Assembly (NCBI GenBank): GCA_947499175.1 | Contig: CANMNU010000028.1 | Coordinates: forward strand, 1 to 13,753 | DNA: 13,753 nucleotides | Source: Alphaproteobacteria bacterium | GTDB taxonomy: Bacteria > Pseudomonadota > Alphaproteobacteria > Paracaedibacterales > CAITNM01 | Reading direction: 5' to 3' | Part shown: piece after piece, positions 1-6,974 of the stretch | Numbering within the stretch: the stretch's first letter is position 1 | Layout of the letters: each line of letters begins with the position of its first letter | Notes under the pieces: model-generated | The model's database searches: none | What the model saw: only the letters and a program-made list of their open reading frames with translations | Told to the model about the DNA's origin: nothing | Made by a program: the position numbers and the translations under genes

Positions 1-1399
1 AGCTCAGGTCACTCCCTTGAGCGTCAATAACTGCCTTTTTAGCGTTGGTCAGCTTTGTCACTTGGGAAACATCGATTGATGGAGATTCAACTCTTTGCAG
101 GTTGGTAAACTCAGGCAGATTGAGCTCAAGTTTTTGATTGGCAAGAATCTGGCCATGATTGGTAAAGGGATTAACCCCAGTTAAAGTAATGCTTGGAGCT
201 CTAAAAATTCCTGATTTTAAAAGGGTATTGTGGTCTGAGTTAAGGTCAAGTGATTGGGCTTCGATGGTGCCAGCATTTATTAAATTAGTAACATCAGCAA
301 AGCCTAAAGCTTGGACAACCTCAACACTCGCTTCTTCATAATTAATAAACCTTTGCAACTCCGTCGAGCCATTCAGAGCTTGGGCTTTGATCAAACCTTG
401 ATTAATAAATTGGTTAATGTCCAACTTAAGCAAACCGTCAGTTTCTAGGGTTCCCAGGTTGTCAATTTTGCCAGTCCCTGAAACTAATGAGGTTATGATT
501 TTACCATCTTCCTCATTGGTAAAGTCTGTTACAACTTCCAGGCTATCAACCTTTAACGGCCCTCTGTTAGTACCATTATTTACCAGTAAGGAACCTTGAT
601 TTATCGCAAAAGCACAAAAGTTGCTAAAGGTTTTAGCTTTAACATTACCTTGAGTTATTGTCATTACCCGATGGTTATCCATTACTTCAAAAGCACGACC
701 CTCGGCTAGATTGATAATTGTCATGTCGCCAAAGTTAGTGAAGTGACTCTCATTGCTGCCAATACCAAGATGGCCAATTAGAGACTTGTTGTAATTGTTA
801 AGTTGAGGCGCATTAAGTATCAACTCATGGGCCATAACACCATCTAGGGTGATTGACTCATCACTACTTAAAAAGATTGGTTTACGATGGTTATCTTGCT
901 CAAGATTTTGACGACCCTCGAGTCTCATTGCGCCATCATGATCTATGTAAATTTTTAAACCTTGCAGAGTTAGGCAATTGCCTTGTGGTTCATAAACAAT
1001 CGTTTTTGATTTGAAATAACCTTTACCACCAATCGAGGCGGTAGTTGACGAACCATCGTCTGAACCTAGGATTGGATTATCATCATCTTCGTCATCACCA
1101 TTAACAGAGGTGGTATCCGAAATTCCATCTAATAATTCAGTCGAGACCTTTTTGATGGGTAAATCCAAAGTATCGCTTGATGGAACATCAATGGATTTTA
1201 GAAATGTGAACCTTCCATCTTCATCATCAGTTCCCAAGGCTAAACGTCTATTTCCCGTTTGATCAATGAAACTTGCCAAGTGGATATGATTGCGAATCCC
1301 ATTGTTATCCGCCAAATCAGCGGCGTGCGCTACGCCTTGGAAGATATTGCCATAAATCTGGGAAGCAATTAGAAAGCGACAAATAATACGCTTAAGCAT
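1..1399 (-). CDS. Secreted beta-helix / filamentous-haemagglutinin-like adhesin, N-terminal part (runs off left edge)
   Basis: I read 466 codons without a stop from ATG at 1399 down to the window edge, so the C-terminus lies outside. GGAG sits 8 bases upstream of the ATG, and an in-frame stop just upstream rules out a longer start. The N-terminus is a signal peptide (positively charged MLKRIICR, hydrophobic core, AHA/AD cleavage near residue 26), so the product is exported. Around residues 105-125 there is an acidic Asp/Glu-rich linker followed by a Ser/Thr/Gly stretch. From about residue 200 onward the protein shows irregular repeats of the type F-x-N-x-G-x-hydrophobic (FTNFGDMTI, FINQGLIKAQ, LINAGTIEAQ, FTNHGQILAN). 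These are typical of right-handed parallel beta-helices in haemagglutinin/adhesin-type secreted proteins. No TPS-domain motif was recognised with certainty, and the secretion route (autotransporter or two-partner) depends on the missing C-terminus. The exact family is uncertain; an exported beta-solenoid is likely. Confidence 0.6.
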   Translation of the reverse strand, partial: MLKRIICRFLIASQIYGNIFQGVAHAADLADNNGIRNHIHLASFIDQTGNRRLALGTDDEDGRFTFLKSIDVPSSDTLDLPIKKVSTELLDGISDTTSVNGDDEDDDNPILGSDDGSSTTASIGGKGYFKSKTIVYEPQGNCLTLQGLKIYIDHDGAMRLEGRQNLEQDNHRKPIFLSSDESITLDGVMAHELILNAPQLNNYNKSLIGHLGIGSNESHFTNFGDMTIINLAEGRAFEVMDNHRVMTITQGNVKAKTFSNFCAFAINQGSLLVNNGTNRGPLKVDSLEVVTDFTNEEDGKIITSLVSGTGKIDNLGTLETDGLLKLDINQFINQGLIKAQALNGSTELQRFINYEEASVEVVQALGFADVTNLINAGTIEAQSLDLNSDHNTLLKSGIFRAPSITLTGVNPFTNHGQILANQKLELNLPEFTNLQRVESPSIDVSQVTKLTNAKKAVIDAQGSDLS

Positions 1400-1785
1400 G
1401 ATGACTACTCCATGATTTTAGGGGATGAAATTTTTTGGTGAATTAGTTTTGATGCTAGATAATTTAATTGAAAATGGCGTGGCCACTAGCAAGTCATTAA
1501 AAGATGCAATTAAAAACATAACGTACTATGCTCTACCACAATTGCCTTTAACCTAGGCTTACTGAGAATAAGATGCAAGCGATAAAAAATAAAAGCAAAA
1601 AATGTGAACAATAGTAAAGTCAACACAAACATCGAAATAAGAGCTATACAGAGATTTACTGTATTTTTGATGTAAATATGTATTGATTAATTTTTATAGG
1701 CCTAAAATCATGTTTAAAGAAGAGATTTGAATTTGGGTTTTCGCAACCATTATATTATGCTTGTTCAAACCAATTTCTTTTTTCA

Positions 1786-1818
1786 TCAAACCACCGCCGC
1801 TTTTTTTGAGTGGTTTGA
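1786..1818. repeat. Inverted repeat TCAAACCAC / GTGGTTTGA
   Basis: Perfect 9-base arms at 1786-1794 and 1810-1818 enclose a 15-base spacer that contains a run of seven T. A partial third copy (TTCAAACCA) lies just upstream at 1764-1772. It is not followed by a T run on the outside, so it is a poor intrinsic terminator. It could be a protein-binding dyad, the end of a small repeat element, or an RNA hairpin. Confidence 0.45.
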
Positions 1819-1975
1819 ATATGACTACTGGAAAACCCTGCAATAACTTGACTTTAAAGATTTCAAACCCCATTTTTCACAATACGTGAGTCTGAGAATC
1901 ACTCTAATGATTGATTGGAAATAAATTTTCCATAGAAAAAATATTTGCTACTGGATACCGAGCGCTTGATATATA

Positions 1976-2028
1976 CCCCATACCCCGTAATCTGTATGAC
2001 TTGATACCCCCACCGCCCCCTAGCCCCC
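1976..2028 (-). other. Possible G-quadruplex block (G-runs on minus strand)
   Basis: On the minus strand, runs of G occur at 2028-2024 (5), 2020-2016 (5), 2011-2007 (5), 1986-1983 (4) and 1979-1976 (4). The first three are separated by loops of only 3 and 4 bases. The fourth run is 20 bases further on, so a three-tetrad quadruplex would need one long loop. Such clustering is striking in this AT-rich DNA. Whether it folds, or is only part of a repeat, cannot be decided from sequence alone. Confidence 0.35.
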
Positions 2029-2151
2029 ATCTTGGGAATCAAAATTATTTTTAAGCAAGATTTAGGTGTCAGATTCTTTTGTAATGTGACCCCCGTGTGA
2101 CCCGGGATGATTTGAGATGATTTCAAAAACCTCTTAAACCCTTACTGAGAT

Positions 2152-2227
<76 letters not shown>

Positions 2228-2239
2228 GCCTTATACATA

Positions 2240-2268
2240 TTTCTAGCCTAAATTCTCGTAGCTGTCGA
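2240..2268 (-). promoter_or_regulatory. Candidate promoter of tRNA-Lys
   Basis: On the minus strand TCGACA (2268-2263) is followed after 17 bases by TAGAAA (2245-2240). It lies just after the upstream terminator and 12 bases before the mature tRNA 5' end. The -10 match is modest; an overlapping TATGTATAAG sequence is an alternative but would leave almost no leader. Confidence 0.3.
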
Positions 2269-2271
2269 TCA

Positions 2272-2306
2272 CAAAAAATCCTCTGTAAGCTACGGAGGAT
2301 TTTTTG
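2272..2306 (-). terminator. Intrinsic terminator of the 2329-2886 gene (bidirectional sequence)
   Basis: Perfect 12-base arms CAAAAAATCCTC and GAGGATTTTTTG are extended inward by TGTA/TACG (one G-T wobble in the plus reading) around a loop of about 3 bases. The arms end in A and T runs, so a U-tract is produced in either direction. It lies 22 bases past the stop codon of the minus-strand gene at 2329-2886, which it probably terminates, insulating tRNA-Lys. Confidence 0.85.
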
Positions 2307-2328
2307 TTAAACAAAAGTGTTATTATTT

Positions 2329-2886
2329 TTAATAATATCCATTGTTTGCATAACTTGGGTCACCACCCTCTTCATCATACTCTTCACTTTCATAATCTTG
2401 ATTATCGTCATCATAATCATCGTAACCGATATCTTGGTTATTAATACTTGCTTCACCATTCATGTTTTCTTGCAGAGAGGTTATTTCTCCATTTAAATTA
2501 CTCACTTCACTAGTTAAGTTATCTATTTTTTGCTCTAAGGTTGTTAAAATTTGCTCTATATCTTTTACTTCACCATCAATAGGTGGGTTTCCTCCACCAC
2601 GTGAAGAGTTCACTCCACGTCTGGAGCCACCAGGATTAAGAGCATTTTGCTTGCTACCACGTGATGCAGGTGATTTTGTGCCAGCAGCAGCGTGAGCTAT
2701 ACTTTTCTTGCCCTTATGAGTGGTTGATTTAGTGCTATTACTGTGCACAGAAGTTTTTCCTTTATTAGCTGCAGGTTTTCCTTTAGTCGCAGTTTTATTT
2801 TTTGGCTGCGAATGCGTTGCGGCACGTAAATCAGCCGTTAAAAACGGTAAAACCATGGCTAATAAAACTAAATAAAATTTTTTCAT
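2329..2886 (-). CDS. Exported low-complexity coiled-coil protein, function unknown
   Basis: 185 residues, not recognised as any named family. Residues 1-22 form a clear signal peptide (MKKFYLVLLAMVL, cleavage near LRA/AT), so the mature protein is periplasmic or secreted. Residues 25-100 are a basic Lys/Ser/Thr/Ala/Gly-rich disordered segment with His and many KGK/KS motifs. Residues 107-141 form a near-ideal heptad coiled coil: I110, L117, L124, L131, L138 alternate with L114, I121, V128, I135. The tail (about 152-185) is highly acidic and Tyr-rich (D/E/Y), ending GYY. The mature protein is thus strongly bipolar in charge. No cysteines are present. The ATG at 2886 has only a weak ribosome site (TAGG). 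A terminator follows the gene. A structural, envelope-associated or secreted role is possible but unproven. Confidence 0.75.
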   Translation of the reverse strand: MKKFYLVLLAMVLPFLTADLRAATHSQPKNKTATKGKPAANKGKTSVHSNSTKSTTHKGKKSIAHAAAGTKSPASRGSKQNALNPGGSRRGVNSSRGGGNPPIDGEVKDIEQILTTLEQKIDNLTSEVSNLNGEITSLQENMNGEASINNQDIGYDDYDDDNQDYESEEYDEEGGDPSYANNGYY

Positions 2887-2962
2887 AAAAATACCTATTG
2901 AACTTTAATTTAAGACTATAAGAAATGTATTAAAATATCGTAAATTTGCTGTAATATTTTTT

Positions 2963-2989
2963 TTGATTACAGATATTATCTGGAATAAT
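2963..2989 (+). promoter_or_regulatory. Candidate tmk-operon promoter with a perfect dyad in the spacer
   Basis: TTGATT (2963-2968) and AATAAT (2984-2989) could serve as -35 and -10 with a short 15-base spacer. Between them lies a perfect palindrome CAGATA-T-TATCTG at 2970-2982, placed as an operator would be. The region is shared with the divergent gene starting at 2886. The promoter elements are weak; the dyad is seen directly. Confidence 0.3.
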
Positions 2990-3027
2990 TTTTATAGAAC
3001 CGATAAAGTTAGGTGAATGGAGATTTT

Positions 3028-3678
3028 ATGTTTGTTACCTTTGAAGGTGGTGAAGGTACAGGAAAAAGCACTCAGGCTTTAATTCTGGCTGATAACTTAA
3101 AGAAATCAGGGATTGATGTAATTTTGACCCGAGAACCAGGTGGAAGCCCTGGTGCAGAGATTATTCGTAACTTATTGGTTACTGGCTCAGTTGATCGTTG
3201 GTCAACCATGAGCGAGGTTTTGCTGATGTATGCAGCAAGAGCTGACCATTGGCAAAATACAATTAAGCCTGCACTTGATTATGGGAAATGGGTGTTGTGT
3301 GATCGTTTTGCCGATTCAACCGTTGCATACCAAGGGTATGGCCGTGGTGTTAACAAGGATTTTTTGCAATTATTATACTCACACATTGTTGGTGATACGG
3401 TTCCTGACTTTACTTTTATTTTTGACCTTGATGTTAATGTTGGTCTTAAACGGGCAAATTCACGCATGTCAGGAGATGCCGTTGTTGAAGGCAGATTTGA
3501 AGCTATGGATATTACTTTTCATAAGCGCCTTCGTGTTGGTTTTTTAGAAATTGCTAAAAAAAATCAAAAAAGGTGCACAGTATTAGACGCTAAAATGCAT
3601 CCACGCGAAGTGCATAGGGAAATTCTAAAGATATTACAGGAAAAAGGAGCTTTACCATGGAGCAATCTCCCTGTGTAA
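3028..3678 (+). CDS. tmk: Thymidylate kinase (dTMP kinase)
   Basis: Phosphorylates dTMP to dTDP with ATP in the cytoplasm, an essential step of dTTP synthesis. The 216-residue length fits the family. Visible motifs are the P-loop GGEGTGKS at residues 7-14, TREPGG at 34-39 (substrate binding), the CDRFADSTVAYQGYGRG block typical of the dTMP kinase core, and a C-terminal region with RFE. I chose ATG at 3028 because GGAG lies 5 bases upstream and the family begins at this point (MFVTFEGGEG). A GTG at 3013 in the same frame would add five residues with poorer spacing. The last 22 bases overlap the start of the DUF1289 gene, so the two are probably translationally coupled in one operon. Confidence 0.95.
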   Translation: MFVTFEGGEGTGKSTQALILADNLKKSGIDVILTREPGGSPGAEIIRNLLVTGSVDRWSTMSEVLLMYAARADHWQNTIKPALDYGKWVLCDRFADSTVAYQGYGRGVNKDFLQLLYSHIVGDTVPDFTFIFDLDVNVGLKRANSRMSGDAVVEGRFEAMDITFHKRLRVGFLEIAKKNQKRCTVLDAKMHPREVHREILKILQEKGALPWSNLPV

Positions 3679-3851
3679 GAATTTGTACTCTCAACGAAGA
3701 TAAACTTTGCATTGGTTGCGGAAGAAATATTGAAGAAATTAAAAATTGGACTACTTTTTCAGATGATTGCAAAAATACTGTAAAATCCCAGCTAAAGGGC
3801 CGTCTGTCAGAAATTTTAGAAAAAATGCGTGCTAAAAGGCTACAACCTTAA
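3657..3851 (+). CDS. DUF1289 family small cysteine protein
   Basis: 64 residues matching the DUF1289 pattern: SPCVRIC near the start, then CIGCGRN and a conserved Trp region (IKNWTTFSDD). The four cysteines at 6, 10, 18 and 21 suggest metal or Fe-S binding, though no biochemical function is established for the family. The start ATG lies inside the end of tmk (22-base overlap) and has AGGAG 8 bases upstream. It is followed after only 2 bases by the next gene, so tmk, this gene and the membrane protein form one transcription unit. The C-terminal half is a basic helix. Confidence 0.85.
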   Translation: MEQSPCVRICTLNEDKLCIGCGRNIEEIKNWTTFSDDCKNTVKSQLKGRLSEILEKMRAKRLQP

Positions 3852-3853
3852 TA

Positions 3854-4273
3854 ATGTTATATTTGTTGATTCCTATAACGGTAGTTTTAGCTTTTCAGGA
3901 CTGGCGTTGGAGGAGGGTTAACCTTTGGTTGTCTTTACTAAACTTAGCAGTACTTGCCGTTGGTGTTAAAAATATTTATTTAGCCATTGCTATGTTTACC
4001 TTACTCTACGGCTACCTTTTGTTCCGCCCTGGGCGTATTCAAATCATTGATATTGCAACATTTAGCTTGGGTGCTGGTTATTTTACCCTGCCAATTTTTT
4101 CCTTTTATTGCTTAATAACATCCATTGCTTTGTTAGTAATAAGTATATTGAAAAAAGAACAGCTGCCATTTTTGGTAGCTTGGGCAATTGGTTTTTGGTT
4201 TACTTTAGTGCTACAAGTTGGCATTTTCAACCATTTTTTGCCAAGTAATTTCATTAATCACTTCAACCTTTAG
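3854..4273 (+). CDS. Membrane protein resembling a minimal A24 prepilin peptidase
   Basis: 139 residues, almost wholly hydrophobic, with about five membrane segments. Two aspartates sit where A24 (type IV prepilin / CpaA-TadV) peptidases carry their catalytic pair. D16 lies at the end of the first membrane segment in QDWRWRRVNLW, resembling the D-x-R...-N/W motif. D66 is in IIDIATFSLGAGYF, resembling GxGDxKLxxxxGxxxG, but the usual G-x-G-D glycines are missing (here IQIID). The cytoplasmic N-terminal methylase domain of full-length PilD is absent, as in short A24 members. There is no Shine-Dalgarno site; it starts 2 bases after the DUF1289 stop and is probably coupled. The 3' end overlaps the convergent ligA gene by 63 bases. 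It may be a degenerate or inactive family member. Confidence 0.5.
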   Translation: MLYLLIPITVVLAFQDWRWRRVNLWLSLLNLAVLAVGVKNIYLAIAMFTLLYGYLLFRPGRIQIIDIATFSLGAGYFTLPIFSFYCLITSIALLVISILKKEQLPFLVAWAIGFWFTLVLQVGIFNHFLPSNFINHFNL

Positions 4274-6277
4274 GTTAATTGCAGCTTTTAACTTTTGTCC
4301 GGCATCTTTTCCGGCTACAACAAAAGTTGTTTGTGCTGATACTACACTAGCAACTTTTGCCCCAAGTTTTTCTGCCTGAAATTTTGCCTCACCGCGACTA
4401 ATGTGCTCAAGAGAGCCTGTAAATACTATTGTTTTTCCACTGAATGGCAAATTATCAGAAATTTTACAGGCAAGCACGGTAATATGTTGCAGCAAGCCTT
4501 CAACCATTTGCAGATTGTGTTTTTGTTGAAAAAAATCAATAATATCTCTGGCCATACCATGGCCTATTCCTTCAATTTTTGTAAGTTCTTTATCAACATT
4601 TGTACCATTTTGATTGACAGCAACAATGCTTTTTAAAAAATTTTCAAATTTAGTGTAGTGTTTGGCTAATAACTTTGCTGTATTTTGGCCAATTTGTGGT
4701 ATTCCAAGGGCATAAATTAGGCGGTCTAAAGGCATGGTACGAACCCTATTAATAGCGTTCCACAAGTTTTGGGTTGATTGGTTGCCCCAGCCTTCCCAAT
4801 TTTCAATTTTCTCATTAAATGACTTGTTGCGCTCTTCCAGGGTGAAAATATCAACTGGTGATGCAATTAAACCTAGACCATAAAATCTGGCAATATGTCT
4901 TTCTCCTAATCCATCAATATTTAAGGCATCACGACTGACAAAATGAATAATTCGTTGAATAGCTTGGTCTTCGCAACTGAAGCCATTTAAGCAGCGTTTT
5001 GCTATTTGTCCAGGAGTTTTGTGTAAATTAGAATTACAGCAAGGACAGTTGTCAGTGAAATTATAAATTTGTGAAGTGTCTGGGCGTTTATTTTCAAGCA
5101 CTCTAACGATTTGTGGAATAACATCTCCAGCTCGTTGAACAACGACGGCATCATTAATGCGAATATCTTTACGGCGAATCTCTTCTTCATTGTGTAATGT
5201 TGCTCGGCTAACTGTAACTCCACCAACAATTACAGGCCGTAAAACTGCAACGGGTGTGATTACACCCGTTCTTCCTACTTGTAAAATGATATCCTCTATA
5301 ATCGTTTCAGCTTGTTCTGCGGCAAATTTAAAAGCAATTGAGTGCCTAGGTGATCTTCCAACCACTCCCAGGCGTTCTTGCAACATTAAATCATTAACTT
5401 TAAAAACTAATCCATCAATTTCATAGTTAAGGTTTTTCCTGGTTTCTTGCATATCTTGATAATATGTAAGCATTTGTGAAAAGTCATTACATAGCTTGTA
5501 ATAAGGGTTTATAGCAAACCCCCATGTTTGAAGCTTTTCTAATAATTCACTGTGAGTTTGGGTCAAATTTCCTTCAAGATTTTGCGCATAGTAAGCAAAA
5601 AAATGAATTGGACGCGACGCTGTAACTGTTGAGTCAAGTTGTCGTAGTGATCCTGCGGCAGCATTACGTGGGTTAGCAAAGCAAGGTTCATTTTGTTGTT
5701 TGCGACTTTCATTTAGTGCTTCAAAATCATTAATTGTCATGTAAACTTCGCCGCGAATTTCTAGGCTTTTGGGAAAAGTATCACCAAGCAAGCAAAGTGT
5801 TAAATCTTTAATTGTACGTAAATTAGCCGTGATATTCTCACCTTCTTGGCCATCACCTCGAGTCGCACCTAAAGCAAACTGGCCATCTTGGTAATGCAGA
5901 CTTGCTGATAATCCATCAATTTTAGGTTCAGCTATCATTGGTATTGAAAAATCTTCTGGCATTTTTAAAAAGCGGCGTAATTTTTTTTGAAAGTCTAAGA
6001 ATTCTTTTTCGTTGAAAACATTGTCTAATGAAAGCATTTGTTTACGATGCTTAACCTTATCAAATTGGGAAGAGATTGGGGATCCAATCCGGTGGCTTGG
6101 ACTATCCATCCGGCGCAAATCTGGAAACTGTGCTTCAAGATCTTGATTTTGTCGCCTTAAGGCATCGTATTGCGCATCACTTAGTTCCGGGCTCGCAATG
6201 GTATAATAACAATAATCATGATAAGCAATTAGCTTTGCTAGTCGTTCTAGCTCTTTTTCGGCTCGGGAGCGGTCCAC
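4211..6277 (-). CDS. ligA: NAD+-dependent DNA ligase
   Basis: Seals nicks in duplex DNA using NAD+, joining Okazaki fragments and completing repair. The 688 residues fit the family (about 670). Visible in order are the Ia domain with HDYCYY, the adenylation motif KIDG at 119-122 (K119 is the AMP-accepting lysine), the GEVY nucleotide-binding motif, the OB-fold, a four-Cys zinc finger near 408-432 (CPCC ... RCLNGFSC), helix-hairpin-helix repeats (IEGIG), and a C-terminal BRCT domain (SGKTIVFTGSLEHISR). All key residues look intact. The start is GTG at 6277, the only start that retains the complete Ia domain; its ribosome site is weak. It is transcribed divergently from the DUF4167-clpB unit and overlaps the preceding membrane-protein gene tail to tail. 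Confidence 0.97.
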   Translation of the reverse strand: MDRSRAEKELERLAKLIAYHDYCYYTIASPELSDAQYDALRRQNQDLEAQFPDLRRMDSPSHRIGSPISSQFDKVKHRKQMLSLDNVFNEKEFLDFQKKLRRFLKMPEDFSIPMIAEPKIDGLSASLHYQDGQFALGATRGDGQEGENITANLRTIKDLTLCLLGDTFPKSLEIRGEVYMTINDFEALNESRKQQNEPCFANPRNAAAGSLRQLDSTVTASRPIHFFAYYAQNLEGNLTQTHSELLEKLQTWGFAINPYYKLCNDFSQMLTYYQDMQETRKNLNYEIDGLVFKVNDLMLQERLGVVGRSPRHSIAFKFAAEQAETIIEDIILQVGRTGVITPVAVLRPVIVGGVTVSRATLHNEEEIRRKDIRINDAVVVQRAGDVIPQIVRVLENKRPDTSQIYNFTDNCPCCNSNLHKTPGQIAKRCLNGFSCEDQAIQRIIHFVSRDALNIDGLGERHIARFYGLGLIASPVDIFTLEERNKSFNEKIENWEGWGNQSTQNLWNAINRVRTMPLDRLIYALGIPQIGQNTAKLLAKHYTKFENFLKSIVAVNQNGTNVDKELTKIEGIGHGMARDIIDFFQQKHNLQMVEGLLQHITVLACKISDNLPFSGKTIVFTGSLEHISRGEAKFQAEKLGAKVASVVSAQTTFVVAGKDAGQKLKAAINLKVEVINEITWQKMVENANL

Positions 6278-6307
6278 GGATTCTTACTTTAACTTTAGTT
6301 TTGATGA

Positions 6308-6336
6308 ATAATACGCTGGCCAAAATTAACGGGCAA
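6308..6336 (-). promoter_or_regulatory. Candidate ligA promoter
   Basis: On the minus strand TTGCCC (6336-6331) is followed by a 17-base spacer and TATTAT (6313-6308). The matches are 4/6 and 5/6 to the sigma-70 consensus. The predicted start near 6301 gives a leader of about 24 bases before the GTG at 6277. Confidence 0.5.
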
Positions 6337-6421
6337 GGGGGTGGGGTGTTGGAATTATTCTATGAGGTATTTTTAAAAATTATAAAAAAAAGCTTGGCAA
6401 TTAAAAATTGAATCATTAAGA

Positions 6422-6440
6422 TATAATCTGCGCTATAGCG
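6422..6440 (+). promoter_or_regulatory. -10 box with adjacent perfect palindrome upstream of the DUF4167-clpB unit
   Basis: A consensus TATAAT at 6422-6427 is followed by the perfect palindrome CGCTATAGCG at 6431-6440, that is, at the expected transcription start. I found no good -35 at 16-18 bases (TTGGCA at 6394 is 22 bases away). No heat-shock sigma-32 sequence and no CIRCE element was found, although the operon encodes ClpB. A 6-base inverted repeat AATCGC/GCGATT (6451-6456, 6475-6480) lies in the probable leader. Confidence 0.35.
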
Positions 6441-6521
6441 TAATAGTTAAAATCGCGTGTTTAAAAGTATAAAAGCGATTGTAAATTTTTCCAAATTTTG
6501 TAAGTGGTTATTAAATTGACA

Positions 6522-6974
6522 ATGAAAATGCATAATGCACGTAAACCCAGAGTAAAGGGTAGGCACAGGCCTAATGTGCCACAAGATAATTTTAATAATT
6601 TAGCGATTGATATCGATAAAATCGACACAAGGTGTCGCCATAACGCACAATTTATTAGGCAATTTGTCGATAAATTTAATAATTTAGCTCGCGAAATGCT
6701 ATCATCTGGTGATAGAGTAGCAGCTGAAGGCTTTCATCAGCATGCTGATCATTATCAACGTTTGTTGAATGAGCGTTTGCAAGAGCGTATTGCACAGGAA
6801 CGCGTAGCTGCTGAAAAAGTACAACGAGAAGCTATGGAGGGGCAAAATGAATCCCGAAATGTTTACCCAATCGATGCAGCAATCCCTGCAAAAGGGCCAG
6901 CTACTCGCAATAGCAAACCAGCACCAGCAGTTGATACCGTGGCACCTACTGCAAGCGTTATTGCAACCGTCTAA
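6522..6974 (+). CDS. DUF4167 domain protein
   Basis: 150 residues from ATG 6522. The N-terminus is basic (RKPRVKGRHRP). It is followed by the DUF4167 core, visible as FIRQFVDKFNNLAREMLSSG and GDRVAAEGFHQHADHYQRLL. This domain is mainly alphaproteobacterial, of unknown function, with a basic probably RNA- or DNA-binding N-terminus. The start is uncertain: GTG 6504, ATG 6522 and ATG 6528 are all in frame and none has a good ribosome site. The C-terminal 40-odd residues (Pro/Ala-rich, low complexity) are encoded in DNA that is also the 5' end of clpB, in another frame: a 128-base overlap. The tail of this family is normally variable, which would tolerate such double coding. The gene is transcribed with clpB. 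Confidence 0.8.
   Translation: MKMHNARKPRVKGRHRPNVPQDNFNNLAIDIDKIDTRCRHNAQFIRQFVDKFNNLAREMLSSGDRVAAEGFHQHADHYQRLLNERLQERIAQERVAAEKVQREAMEGQNESRNVYPIDAAIPAKGPATRNSKPAPAVDTVAPTASVIATV

Larger units (their letters stand above)
1400..2151. other. Long gene-free stretch between adhesin gene and tRNA-Lys
   Basis: About 750 bases with no convincing gene on either strand. It should contain the promoter of the adhesin-like gene (minus strand), but I could not find a convincing -35/-10 pair. Inside it are an inverted repeat at 1786-1818, a C-rich block at 1976-2028 and a short direct repeat TGTGACCC at 2085-2092 and 2096-2103. The C-rich segment from about 1960 to 2126 differs in composition from the AT-rich surroundings, which suggests a dispersed repeat or a decayed insertion beside the tRNA. 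Confidence 0.6.

Noticed and set aside
159..599. Two short plus-strand frames of 60 codons each
   Set aside because: They lie inside the continuous minus-strand adhesin frame and are unlike proteins.
1899..2126. Minus-strand open frame of 75 codons in the gene-free stretch
   Set aside because: It spans the C-rich repeat-like block, has no ribosome site, no recognisable domain and odd composition; more likely a by-product of the repeat.
6076..6411. Plus-strand frame of 111 codons at the 5' end of ligA
   Set aside because: Antisense to the conserved N-terminus of LigA and the ligA promoter; no ribosome site or family resemblance.
6380..6504. Sigma-32 heat-shock promoter or CIRCE element for clpB
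   Set aside because: Looked for CTTGAAA/CCCAT-type boxes and the CIRCE inverted repeat; none is present.
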